From the NCBI RefSeq assembly GCF_018860745.1, contig NZ_JAHKPY010000014.1, positions 955,214 through 1,019,213 on the forward strand: 64,000 nt of DNA, given 5' to 3'. The notes under the pieces are model-generated. The model had not been told where the DNA came from. It searched no databases and saw nothing but the letters and a program-made list of their open reading frames with translations. The translations under genes and the position numbers were made by a program. The stretch comes from Zobellia uliginosa. Its GTDB lineage: Bacteria; Bacteroidota; Bacteroidia; Flavobacteriales; Flavobacteriaceae. Numbering within the stretch: position 1 is the stretch's first letter; every line of letters begins with the position of its first letter. This document shows positions 46,271 through 55,478 of the stretch, piece by piece.

Positions 46271-46305
46271 GGTAACTGGTAACTGGTAACTGGTAACTGG
46301 TAACT
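46271..46305 (-). repeat. Five tandem copies of a 7-nt repeat upstream of the CapK-like gene
   Basis: Plus strand GGTAACT x5, minus strand AGTTACC x5, all perfect. The array ends 14 nt before the TTG at 46256. Three units cycle through all three reading frames without a stop codon, the form expected for a slippage-prone coding or leader repeat. Confidence 0.95.
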
Positions 46306-46418
46306 CAAGAGGGGGAAGAGCCTTAAGGTCAGTTAAATGTATAGTATATTTCTTTTTTTTGCAATCACATCTCGACCAGATTCGTTAATTTAAGGTAAAC
46401 GACATGTGCAATTAGTAA

Positions 46419-47660
46419 CTATAGTAAATTTTTATCTAGAGACGTCATAATGGTGTTAATATCTAAATATTTTTTGGCATAATTATGAGCGTTACTTTTT
46501 ATACAACATAAATTTTTGTTTTGGGTTAGGTCAATAATTCCTGCAGTAAGTGCATCTCTATTTTCTGCCTCAATCAAATAACCCATATCGTATTTGGATA
46601 CAATAGAATAGAGGTCGGTTCTTTCATTTGCTGTAACTAATGCAGCACCTCCAACAGCTAAAATGGTCGTGAGTTTAGAAGGCATAACTAAATCACTTGC
46701 GTTCTTTTTTTGAATTACCAAATGAATATCTGCCATGTTTAAGAATTCATTAAAAGCTTCTTTGGGCTGTAATGGCATAAAATGAACATTTTGGAGCTGC
46801 ATTTCTTGAGCCTTTTTCTTAAGAACCTCTTTATAGGGGCCTGAACCACAAATAATAAGTTTTACCTTAGGTTGCCCCAGTAGAGCTTGGGCTGCATACA
46901 ATATGTTTTCTAAGCCTTGTTTTTCGCCAATTCCACCAGAATATAGAACTGTGGTATCATCTGCCTCAAAACCAAATTTCACTTTTAAGTTAGCGTTATT
47001 GGGAATCGGGTAGAAAAAATCGGTATCTGCCCAATTCGGTAAAAATGCAACTTCTCGTTTTGTTTTTTTACTGATTCGTTTTATCATAGCATCTGAGATA
47101 CTACTAATATTCTGGGAGTTTTTAAATACAAAATTTTCAACCCTAAATAAAAGCTTAACTAAAGTTGCAGATTTGATCATACCCAATTCTGCAGCGGCTT
47201 CAATTTGTAAATCTTGTATGTGATGCAGATGTTTCGCTTTTTTAATTTTTTTGTAAAATGCACCTAAAACACCTGCTAAAAATGTTGGTGCAACGCTAAT
47301 TACGTACGTATATTTCTTCTTGCAACAGAATGTCATAATTTGTAGTAGGGCGGAAGCGAAGAACGAAAAATCTGAAAGGATACGCGTGAGCCCACTAGGT
47401 TTTTTAGGCACATACATAGGGCACCGATATACGGTAAGCCGGCCGCCGCTGGGGTAATTGGTGGTCTCTTTTAGGAACCAGTATTTATGTTTTACATAAG
47501 GTTCTTGAACCTCCCACTGCGGATAATAGGGGTAACTTGTTATGACGGAGCAATCGTGGCCAGATTGCGCAAGCCATTCCATCATTTCGCCACTGTACTT
47601 ACCTATACCGGTCAGTTCTGGCGAGAAGTTATATCCTATGTATAGTATTCGTTTTTTCAT
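46419..47660 (-). CDS. GT4 glycosyltransferase, WcaI/WbuB type
   Basis: A 413-aa GT-B enzyme. The N-terminus ILYIGYNFSPELTGIGKYSGEM is the signature of the WcaI/WbuB group in colanic acid and O-antigen loci. The donor-binding half has VLYSGGIGEKQGLEN and LIICGSGPYKE, with a catalytic-region KLTTILAVGG where many GT4 enzymes have E-x7-E. It works at the cytoplasmic face on lipid-linked sugar. Sugar specificity is not readable. It lies in the polysaccharide operon, 128 nt from the acetyltransferase gene. Confidence 0.88.
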   Translation of the reverse strand: MKKRILYIGYNFSPELTGIGKYSGEMMEWLAQSGHDCSVITSYPYYPQWEVQEPYVKHKYWFLKETTNYPSGGRLTVYRCPMYVPKKPSGLTRILSDFSFFASALLQIMTFCCKKKYTYVISVAPTFLAGVLGAFYKKIKKAKHLHHIQDLQIEAAAELGMIKSATLVKLLFRVENFVFKNSQNISSISDAMIKRISKKTKREVAFLPNWADTDFFYPIPNNANLKVKFGFEADDTTVLYSGGIGEKQGLENILYAAQALLGQPKVKLIICGSGPYKEVLKKKAQEMQLQNVHFMPLQPKEAFNEFLNMADIHLVIQKKNASDLVMPSKLTTILAVGGAALVTANERTDLYSIVSKYDMGYLIEAENRDALTAGIIDLTQNKNLCCIKSNAHNYAKKYLDINTIMTSLDKNLL

Positions 47661-47788
47661 AGATTCTTATATGATGTATTAGAAAAAAGTCTAATAGGTC
47701 ATTATTTTTTAAAATGGTTAAAATTGTAATGAACCTTAACCTATCCAATTAAATTTTACAAAAACATCGTTTAATACTCACTTTGCTT

Positions 47789-48352
47789 TTATTTCCACCT
47801 AACCTTAGTTTGAGTTGCTATGGGTTTAGTAATTACGTTGTTTCCTTCTTGATTTGAAACGATAACCGAACCCACAGTAATTACAGTATCCGTACCTATG
47901 GTAACATTAGGACCTATAAAACAACATGCTCCTACCCATGCCCCATCTTTTAATGTTATAGGTCCATTACGGTAAGGCATAGCAGGGTTTCTATAATCAT
48001 GATTTCCACCACATAAAAAACTACGTTGGGAGATACACACATTATTTCCAATGGTAAATTTTTCAAAATTCAATAAAAAAGCTTCTTCACCAATCCATAC
48101 ATGATTACCGATTTCAAGTTTCCAAGGAAAATGAATATTTACCCTTGGCTTTATGACTAAACCTTGCCCAATTTTAGCGCCAAATAATCTTAGTAGCGTT
48201 GTTTTTAGACTGCTTGGATAGGGTAGAGCACTAAGGAAGAAAATCACCTTAATTAAATACCAACATAGTTCTTTAAGCCTGCTAGCACCGCGATCTAACC
48301 CAACCGAAGCGTCAAAATCTTTTAAGGATACTTTGGAAGTTGCTTCTATCAT
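47789..48352 (-). CDS. WcaF-type polysaccharide acetyltransferase
   Basis: A 187-aa left-handed beta-helix acyltransferase. Hexapeptide repeats run through GAKIGQGLVIKPRVN, IGNNVCISQ, VGACCFIGPNVTIG and VITVGSVIV. The FLCGGNHDY segment carries the usual catalytic His. The N-terminal 45 residues with the LPYPSSLKTTLLRLFGA motif are typical of WcaF. It probably O-acetylates a sugar of the repeat unit using acetyl-CoA. Its start overlaps the stop of the upstream glycosyltransferase gene by 4 nt. Confidence 0.87.
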   Translation of the reverse strand: MIEATSKVSLKDFDASVGLDRGASRLKELCWYLIKVIFFLSALPYPSSLKTTLLRLFGAKIGQGLVIKPRVNIHFPWKLEIGNHVWIGEEAFLLNFEKFTIGNNVCISQRSFLCGGNHDYRNPAMPYRNGPITLKDGAWVGACCFIGPNVTIGTDTVITVGSVIVSNQEGNNVITKPIATQTKVRWK

Positions 48353-49539
48353 ATGACCTGTGCTTTAAGGTTGTTGGTCAAACTTCTGGCCGCTTGTGCC
48401 ACCGTGAAATGTTTTTGGTAAACTGCGTAGGCATTTTTACGCATTTGGGTAAACTCATCGTTCGTAAGCTTTGAAGCCTGTTCAAGTAACTGGCATGTAC
48501 CTTCGTAGGTGTCTTCCGTTACTAGACCCCCATCACCTTCAGCAATTTCTCTCCAAATATTAACTTTGTTTGAAATAAGAACAGGGCAATTACAGGCTAA
48601 TGCCTCTACAACGGCTATTCCAAAATTTTCTTGATGGCTTGGTAGTACAAATGCTTTTGCACCAGTAAAAGCCGCCCATTTTGCATTGCCGGTAACCATT
48701 CCCGCATATATGATGTTGCTCTTTAAGAAATTATTACTCTGAACAATTTGATCTAAGCTTTTTCCAAATTCTGAGTCCATTCCTGGTCCTGCGATAACCA
48801 GTTTTGGTAATTTATCTTTTGTTGTTTCAAATGTAGCGTATGCCTTTATTAGATTAAGAAGACCTTTCTTTGGGTGTATCCTACTTAGAAATAATAGATA
48901 CTCTTCATTTGGTAATAGACCACATTTTTTTTTGAATGCCGTAATGTCCGTTACTTCTATTGGTGTAGGAGGTAGAATGCCGTAACCTACATTAATTTCT
49001 TTTTTTGGACGGTAGCCGGTAAAAGTTTCACGGGCCAACACCAATTCTTCTTGGCAAGTAAATAAAATACCGTCTGCCTCATTAAGAGTATTTTTTTCAA
49101 CTAGATTCCAAAAAAGTTGATTTCTAAGGGCTTTTATTTTGCGGTCTGGAGCTTTTTGGAAATAGGGATCCAGCATGCCGTGAGGCATTACGAAAAACTT
49201 AGGAGTTTTCTTATTTTCTTTTCTGAGCCAATTTATAGCCTTTCTAACGGCATAGCCATAATATTGCCACAGACCATGTACAATGACCACATCGTAAGAT
49301 GATAAATTTGCTTTAAGCCATGTAATTAATTTGGGGGCATAACCCCATGGTCCTTTTCCTGGACCTAGTTTAAAAATCTTAAAATCATCTTGATGCTCCC
49401 ATTTCGTAGCTTCACCGTCAATAGAAACAACAGAATTATCTGTTTCTAAAGTCTGCATTTCTGGAATTGAATTACGAATACCTTGACAAGGCCCACCATA
49501 AGAAGGATCCATACTCTCTATAATTCTAAGAATTTTCAT
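48349..49539 (-). CDS. GT4-family glycosyltransferase
   Basis: A 396-aa GT-B glycosyltransferase. It starts MKILRIIESMDPSYGGP, with VVIVHGLWQYYG in the acceptor half. In the donor half are LFLSRIHPKKGLLNLI, LVIAGPG and the E-x7-E type motif in SHQENFGIAVVEALACNCPVL. The ATG at 49539 gives the usual family start; an in-frame ATG at 49548 adds three residues. It belongs to the minus-strand operon, 17 nt from the upstream LbetaH gene and overlapping wcaF by 4 nt. Linkage formed is unknown. Confidence 0.88.
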   Translation of the reverse strand: MKILRIIESMDPSYGGPCQGIRNSIPEMQTLETDNSVVSIDGEATKWEHQDDFKIFKLGPGKGPWGYAPKLITWLKANLSSYDVVIVHGLWQYYGYAVRKAINWLRKENKKTPKFFVMPHGMLDPYFQKAPDRKIKALRNQLFWNLVEKNTLNEADGILFTCQEELVLARETFTGYRPKKEINVGYGILPPTPIEVTDITAFKKKCGLLPNEEYLLFLSRIHPKKGLLNLIKAYATFETTKDKLPKLVIAGPGMDSEFGKSLDQIVQSNNFLKSNIIYAGMVTGNAKWAAFTGAKAFVLPSHQENFGIAVVEALACNCPVLISNKVNIWREIAEGDGGLVTEDTYEGTCQLLEQASKLTNDEFTQMRKNAYAVYQKHFTVAQAARSLTNNLKAQVI

Positions 49540-49556
49540 GCTGCCCATGTTTTAAA

Positions 49557-50219
49557 TTAAATGACAAACCCGGTTTCTCTTTTAAAATACTTTGCATCCT
49601 TACTAATCTCTTTAATAGCCTTAGCTGGAACTCCTCCATATAAAGTATCTGTCACGATAAACTCTTTATTAAGTAATGATTTAGCACCTAATATTGAGCG
49701 GTCTGGTAGTTTAGCTCCACCTAATATGACAACATTGGTACTTATAAAAGTGTAATCACCTATGGAAATAGGAAGGCTATCTTGAATGTTTTTAATTACA
49801 TTAATCGAATGTGTTAAGAATTGAGACTTATATCCGGCGATTGTTGAGAATTTTCCAATAGTTATTGTATTCGTACAATCTAAGTGATGATTTTTAGTGA
49901 TTGCTGAAGAATGCCCTATATGCAGCTCTGGTCTTCTATCTAATTGATGGGCAAAATGCTTAGAATTAGATTCTGTGCTAAATCCGGTAATCCAATTGCT
50001 TCTGCCAATTTTAGAATGATCTGACATATTTACCATGTCTAAATTGATTATAACATTTAAATGGCCAATTTGTGAGCCAGGCCCCATAATAAGTTTCTTA
50101 GGGTAAACAAACGAGTAGCCTATCCTACATGAGGGATGTAATTCGTAACCATAAACTTTTTGGAGGATAAATCTCTTTATTTGCCATGGCAAAATACAAA
50201 TCAAAGTCTTTAAAATCAT
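49557..50219 (-). CDS. LbetaH acyltransferase
   Basis: A 220-aa left-handed beta-helix protein of the hexapeptide transferase type, with irregular repeats such as MGPGSQIGHLNVI, IGHSSAITKNHHLD, IGKFSTIAGY and ISIGDYTFISTNVVILGG. The paired His (KNHHLD) could be catalytic. It most likely acylates a sugar or lipid-linked glycan intermediate. Its start overlaps the stop of the upstream glycosyltransferase gene by 4 nt. Confidence 0.8.
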   Translation of the reverse strand: MILKTLICILPWQIKRFILQKVYGYELHPSCRIGYSFVYPKKLIMGPGSQIGHLNVIINLDMVNMSDHSKIGRSNWITGFSTESNSKHFAHQLDRRPELHIGHSSAITKNHHLDCTNTITIGKFSTIAGYKSQFLTHSINVIKNIQDSLPISIGDYTFISTNVVILGGAKLPDRSILGAKSLLNKEFIVTDTLYGGVPAKAIKEISKDAKYFKRETGFVI

Positions 50220-51355
50220 AGTTGGAGGTTATCTTTGAAAAAATCTAAATATTTATCAATCATAATGGAGGAATCAAATCTTTTAATGTTTTCGAAACCT
50301 CTTTTTATTAATTGATTTTTTAATTCCGCGTCTTGTAATTTTAAAAAAGCATTTGCGAAATCTACAGCACTATTGGGATTCGCATATAAGGCTCCCTGCT
50401 CTCCAACCTCTGGCATAGGGTTCAAGTTACTTGCTATCGATGGAGACCCACAGGCTTGCGCTTCTATCAAAGGCCAACCAAAACCTTCGGAAAAAGATGG
50501 GAAGATAAATGCTGTACAATTCGAATATAATGCGACTAACACATCATGATTAGGTTTTGATATGGATATTACACGATTTTCCACACCTAAAGTTTTAGCA
50601 TATTCCATTATTTCATTAGTTGCGGGCTTTCCTGCAAAGCAAATATTTCCTTTCCATTTTTCTTTTAACTCTACAATTAGATCTATTAAAAGCTTTCTAT
50701 TTTTTCTTTCTAGATTAGAACCAATATGAAAAATAAACTCATTATCGGGATTTAAACTAGTAGTGGAGATTAAAGAAGCTGCCCTTTCTCGATTCATTGG
50801 TTTGAATGGAGCATTGAAGCCATTATAAATTACTTGCCAGTTTTTAAGATCAATAACTTCTTCATCACTAAGTTCAATTAATTGATTCATTGTGAAGTTT
50901 GATACAGCTGCTAAATTATTGGCATTGGATAGGTTTTTAAGTATCCATTTTTGAAGAATTTTTCCGAAAGGTGTTGCCGGACAATATGCATCAGCATATC
51001 CTAGACCACCTCTAATAGCTAGAACATCATGACAAGTAATCGAAGAGGTATTTTTAGGTAAATACGGAAGGTATATTGCATTAGAATGGTCGGTAATATG
51101 ATAAACTATATTTTTGTTACTTTTTAAACGATGTATTAAAAGGTGGCATGGGAAAACGATGTATTTGTCCATATATCCAAACCATTTAGCTAACCCTTGT
51201 TTTGTAGAACTAAAAAATAAGCCAAATAGAACGGTAGGTTTCAAAACCTCAACTTCTATATCACGGTTCTGAAAGCCATTTAAAAGCATGTTTAGAAACC
51301 TGTCCATGCTTTCTTGGCCATCCAGTTTATAGTTTCCTATAAGTACAATTTTCAT
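50216..51355 (-). CDS. GT4-family glycosyltransferase
   Basis: A 379-aa GT-B enzyme resembling mannosyltransferase-like GT4 members. Motifs are SSITCHDVLAIRGG in the N-terminal half, then FIFHIGSNLERKNRKLLIDLI and FIFPSFSEGFGWPLIEAQACGSPSI with the expected E-x7-E. It adds a sugar during assembly of the lipid-linked repeat. It overlaps the LbetaH gene by 4 nt and lies 166 nt from the upstream acyltransferase gene; no full-consensus promoter is seen in that gap. Confidence 0.88.
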   Translation of the reverse strand: MKIVLIGNYKLDGQESMDRFLNMLLNGFQNRDIEVEVLKPTVLFGLFFSSTKQGLAKWFGYMDKYIVFPCHLLIHRLKSNKNIVYHITDHSNAIYLPYLPKNTSSITCHDVLAIRGGLGYADAYCPATPFGKILQKWILKNLSNANNLAAVSNFTMNQLIELSDEEVIDLKNWQVIYNGFNAPFKPMNRERAASLISTTSLNPDNEFIFHIGSNLERKNRKLLIDLIVELKEKWKGNICFAGKPATNEIMEYAKTLGVENRVISISKPNHDVLVALYSNCTAFIFPSFSEGFGWPLIEAQACGSPSIASNLNPMPEVGEQGALYANPNSAVDFANAFLKLQDAELKNQLIKRGFENIKRFDSSIMIDKYLDFFKDNLQL

Positions 51356-51521
51356 TATTCAAAATATTTTTATGTTAAGTATCCTTTGGAATCATTAAAC
51401 ATCCTTGGCTTTTAATTTTGTTCACAGATTAATGTGAGATTTGTAATTGACTAATATTGTGTATTACATGGTGCCATTTTTTATAATTCTACAGTTTCTT
51501 TAAGATAAGATGGTTTTAATT

Positions 51522-52628
51522 TTAAAAAACTTTTTTAAGTCTAAAATATTTTCTTTCTAAAAACTTCAATTTCCATTGTGTTGATTGCTTTTCTAAATAG
51601 TAACAGCAAACGATAAAGACAGGCAAAAACATTAATTGATAAATTAGACTAACTCCATTTTTTTGAAAATAAATTAGAAAAGGGTAGTGCAATGCATAAA
51701 TGGCATAGCTACCTTCTCCTAGCTTGTAAAAAAATCCATTGATAACTTTTTGAATTTTTTGTGTGTTTAGACCATCGGTAAGAATCATGGTAAAGTAAAA
51801 AAGACCATTTAAAAGCATTCCTTTTCCGATAAGGTTGATACTATCTGATGGAATTTTTACACTTGAAATAGTTAAAATAAGGCCAACCAATAGGTTTAGA
51901 GAAAAGAATAGGTTCTTTTTCTTCAGCATGACGAAGCAGTACGAACAAATGTAACCTAAGATCCATGTAACAAAACCGACTAAAAATAGAAAATAGGGCA
52001 CGAATATGACTACTTTATTTATAACAATGCCGAGTAAAACCACCATTATTAGGATAGTGTATTTTTTATATAGGTTTAGTTTTTTTAAAAACTTTTTATT
52101 GATAAAGTATACTAATGGAAATATAAGATAGAAAAACATTTCGTAAGACAAGGACCATAGAGGTCCATTCAGTCCGTATGGTACCACCCAAGATTGAGGT
52201 ATTGCATTGGTTGTTTGCAGAAATAATAGATTACCGAATAAGTTCCGAAGACTAAAGTCACTCATGTATAGAATGTTTAGACTAATACCTATAATCAAAG
52301 ATAGAAGTATTGCAATCCAATAGATGGGTAAAATGCGTTTAAATCTTCTGTATAAATAGCCATTTACACTACTCTTGTCATTAAGTGGGCGTTTTAGTGT
52401 GCTTAGGCCTATTGAAAACCCGGAGATGATAAAAAACAGTAATACCGCTTCATCATTAAGTTCAGATATAAAATCAAAAATCGCAAAAGAGATATCACTG
52501 AAATAACTTTTAAAAACTGCTTTGTTTAACTTGAATATATGGTGGTACAGAACAATTAAAGCAGCTATTCCTCTAATGCTATCTAAAATCTTTAGCCGCC
52601 CGAATTCTCTTCTTTTTATTTCTCCCAT
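51522..52628 (-). CDS. Acyltransferase 3 family membrane protein (OafA-like)
   Basis: A 368-aa integral membrane protein with about ten helices. It opens with the family signature RIAL/RGIAALIVLYHH; here ILDSIRGIAALIVLYHHIF places the catalytic His near residue 28. Further family landmarks are FSIGLSTLKRP, YRRFKRILPIYWIA and NGPLWSLSYEMFFY. It transfers an acyl group, usually acetyl, onto surface glycans at the membrane. Its start codon and the stop of the polymerase gene share one base. Confidence 0.88.
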   Translation of the reverse strand: MGEIKRREFGRLKILDSIRGIAALIVLYHHIFKLNKAVFKSYFSDISFAIFDFISELNDEAVLLFFIISGFSIGLSTLKRPLNDKSSVNGYLYRRFKRILPIYWIAILLSLIIGISLNILYMSDFSLRNLFGNLLFLQTTNAIPQSWVVPYGLNGPLWSLSYEMFFYLIFPLVYFINKKFLKKLNLYKKYTILIMVVLLGIVINKVVIFVPYFLFLVGFVTWILGYICSYCFVMLKKKNLFFSLNLLVGLILTISSVKIPSDSINLIGKGMLLNGLFYFTMILTDGLNTQKIQKVINGFFYKLGEGSYAIYALHYPFLIYFQKNGVSLIYQLMFLPVFIVCCYYLEKQSTQWKLKFLERKYFRLKKVF

Positions 52629-53998
52629 TACTGTATGTATTTTGTGCTTTTCTGACCGTTTAATATCTTCAGAAAATTCATTTTATGAACTAATATTATT
52701 ATGGCAATCGCTAAGCAATAGGCTACAGTATCTGCTAAAATAGCGTCTAATCTTTTTTCTGTGCCAAATGCTAGATTAAATAGAAAATAGACCACATAGA
52801 GCGATACCATCGTTTTGCCGAAAAAAAACTCTGAACTTTTGGATATAAAAAGCCACAGTTTATAAATTAAAAAGTAAATAAGAACTGCTATTACAGAACC
52901 AAGCATAGAAAAATCAGCTAATGCTATTAGTAAAATGGAATCGGCAGAATCTTTATTTGTATGCTGTCTTTTTTCTAAGACTTTTTCTGAACCCAAACCT
53001 TTGTTAGGATTTATTGCTTTAGGTATGGCATGATCGACAGCTAGTAATGTAATTCCGCCCCATGTAATATCTCGCTCACTATCATTTATGGCGAGCCAGT
53101 ATATGGCTCTATACAGATAGATTGCTCTGCTATCAGTTAATTCTGAAGCGCTATCACTGGACTTGCCAAAATTATCTATTCCATAATCGTATATCTTTTG
53201 AATCGAGACTATAGGTTGTTGAATCTTAAACTCAACAGGGGTTTGGCGAATTATATTATAAAAAGGAAAGTATACGAAGTATAAAAATGCGCCAAGTACT
53301 ATGGCATATGATATAAGCTTTTTATTGATTAATGCTCTGTTGAAACTATATATAATTATTCCCACGAATAATAGTGTTTCTAGTAGTTCCCGGCGAGACA
53401 GCATAAGAAAATTAATTAGAAACAATATCATTGATGATATGGTCAACAAATCATATTTTTTTTCGTCAATATTTTGAACAAAAAGCACGGTTGATATCAC
53501 CAAACCAAGCCTGAATATCGTGCCAAAAAACTGAATCATAGAAGATTGTTCGTAGCTTATATTCCTATTCGCTTCTTGAATTCCTTCAAAGGCTGCAATA
53601 AGGGACATGTGAGGTATGTAATACGTTATAGAAAATATTGGAAGTATCACCAGTATAACCTTTAAGGTTAAACTAGCTTTAAGCTTGGGGAATTTTTTTA
53701 GATAAAATGTTATGTTAATTGGTGAATTTTCATTCTTGTCAATTAAATTACTAGCAATGAGACAACCAATAAAAAAGAATAGAATATAGAAAAATACAAA
53801 AATGGTAGTATGCGTTGTTATTTTCCCAAGAGCTTTAAATACAGCTTCACTAGATTTAAGAGGAATGACAGCAAAATATAGTGTATTAAAAATTATGATC
53901 AAATCAAAAAAGTTAAGATCTTCTTTCCTAATCAATTTGCGACCAACAAAAAATGCTGGTACAAGTAAAATAAGTGATAGATATTTAATTAATAACAT
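52628..53998 (-). CDS. O-antigen/capsule polymerase candidate (Wzy-like)
   Basis: A 456-aa protein with about ten to twelve membrane helices and a periplasmic loop at about 240-330 (YGIDNFGKSSDSASELTDSRAIYLYRA and the ITWGGITLLAVDHAIPKAINPNKGLGSE region). This layout and the position between flippase and acyltransferase genes suit a Wzy polymerase of the oligosaccharide repeat unit type. Wzy proteins share little sequence, so the call depends on topology and context. Confidence 0.75.
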   Translation of the reverse strand: MLLIKYLSLILLVPAFFVGRKLIRKEDLNFFDLIIIFNTLYFAVIPLKSSEAVFKALGKITTHTTIFVFFYILFFFIGCLIASNLIDKNENSPINITFYLKKFPKLKASLTLKVILVILPIFSITYYIPHMSLIAAFEGIQEANRNISYEQSSMIQFFGTIFRLGLVISTVLFVQNIDEKKYDLLTISSMILFLINFLMLSRRELLETLLFVGIIIYSFNRALINKKLISYAIVLGAFLYFVYFPFYNIIRQTPVEFKIQQPIVSIQKIYDYGIDNFGKSSDSASELTDSRAIYLYRAIYWLAINDSERDITWGGITLLAVDHAIPKAINPNKGLGSEKVLEKRQHTNKDSADSILLIALADFSMLGSVIAVLIYFLIYKLWLFISKSSEFFFGKTMVSLYVVYFLFNLAFGTEKRLDAILADTVAYCLAIAIIILVHKMNFLKILNGQKSTKYIQ

Positions 53999-54085
53999 AC
54001 TAGGATATTGCTAATTTATTGTGATGGTTAATATTTACCAGTCATCATTTCTGCTCGTTGTTTTTACTCATTTTTATAAAATATT

Positions 54086-55465
54086 TTACCCTTCTTTTTT
54101 TATTCCTCGGCGCTTGTCTTGCCAATTGGTGATAAACACCTTTAGGTCGGTAAATCCATCTATAATTAATTCCTTAAAAGACATACGCATAATCTTACAG
54201 CCTTCTGGCATTACTAGAAAAACCAATATTAAATCAAGAGAAACAGCTCCCAATGCAGCGCCAATAAGTCCAATTTGTTTTGATAGTAAATAGGTCAGAA
54301 AAACCGAAATAACAGCTGCTATTACTCCGTAAAAACCCATTTTTTTAGGCTCATTTACGGCTCGAAATACCATTTCTGTTGTGTACCATAAGGCGTTAAG
54401 TAACATGCCGGATATGAAGAGGTACCACATGGCCTCAGGTACTTCCAGTTCATTGTTCGTCCAAATACGATAAAACCATAAGCCAAATAAAGCCAAGAAA
54501 ACAAAACCTACGACAGATAGTGCAAACACACCAAGTATAGATAGCCTGAAAATCTTTTTAGCGGTCTTCCAGTCTCCTTTTCCAATTTGATTGATAAGTT
54601 CAGGGAAAACAGTGGGTTCAACCATATATAGTAATTGGTTAAAGGAACGACTTAAAGTTCTAACAGTATTGAAAATAGCTACGGCTTCAGGTCCTAAAAC
54701 AATCCGCACAACGAACGTAGTACCTTGAAAATAGATGATTTGCCAAAGTGGTAACATCAAATAGCTCAATCCTTTTGTAGTAATACCTTTTAAGATAGTA
54801 TTATCCTTTTTACCGCTGTGTATTTTAAATAATCCAATAACCTGGCGACCTTTAAACCAGTAAATAATCATAAAAACCAACATGACCAGAAGTTGGGAAA
54901 TGGCGAATTCTACAATGCCATAACCTAGTAGTAAAACCAATAAGCCTGCAAGTAAGTTCCCAGCAGCTTTAGATGTAATCAGGTTGATGCTCAGAGCAGC
55001 TTTTTCAGCTGCACGGTAATACGCTTCAATCAGTTGAAGATAAAATGTCAATAATTGAGAAAAAATAAGAATGGAAACAGCTAAGATTGCTTCTTGGCTA
55101 TCTATTAATGATTTATCGAAAACATGAAAGTAATCTAAGGTCAAAACAGCAATGATACTAATCAGCATGGCAACTAGAACCATAACAGAGATGATGTAAA
55201 CACCTGTTTTACTAATATTAGCAGCCTCTTGTCTACGGCCAGCAGCATAACTTAAAACAAAACTATTGGCGGCAGCTGAGCCAAAACCCAAGTTAGAAAA
55301 TGCTATTACGCTAGGTATAATAGTAAGAGTCAGCCATTCTCCATAATAGGCCGCACCCCAGGCCGATATAAAAAACGGTACCAAAAATAATTGTTCAAGT
55401 ACCCGAATCCCTTTTTGGAAAACAGAAGCCAGTCCATTGCTTAATACCCTTTTTTTTAGAGACAT
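54086..55465 (-). CDS. Polysaccharide flippase (Wzx-like, MOP superfamily)
   Basis: A 459-aa protein with about twelve to fourteen membrane helices. It starts MSLKKRVLSNGLASVFQKG and continues with the FLVPFFISAWGAAYYGEWL segment typical of the MOP-type oligosaccharide translocases. It should flip the lipid-linked repeat unit to the periplasmic face for polymerisation. It lies 13 nt after wzc and 87 nt before the polymerase gene, a standard Wzx/Wzy operon. Confidence 0.86.
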   Translation of the reverse strand: MSLKKRVLSNGLASVFQKGIRVLEQLFLVPFFISAWGAAYYGEWLTLTIIPSVIAFSNLGFGSAAANSFVLSYAAGRRQEAANISKTGVYIISVMVLVAMLISIIAVLTLDYFHVFDKSLIDSQEAILAVSILIFSQLLTFYLQLIEAYYRAAEKAALSINLITSKAAGNLLAGLLVLLLGYGIVEFAISQLLVMLVFMIIYWFKGRQVIGLFKIHSGKKDNTILKGITTKGLSYLMLPLWQIIYFQGTTFVVRIVLGPEAVAIFNTVRTLSRSFNQLLYMVEPTVFPELINQIGKGDWKTAKKIFRLSILGVFALSVVGFVFLALFGLWFYRIWTNNELEVPEAMWYLFISGMLLNALWYTTEMVFRAVNEPKKMGFYGVIAAVISVFLTYLLSKQIGLIGAALGAVSLDLILVFLVMPEGCKIMRMSFKELIIDGFTDLKVFITNWQDKRRGIKKEG

Positions 55466-55478
55466 GTATTAGAAATTA

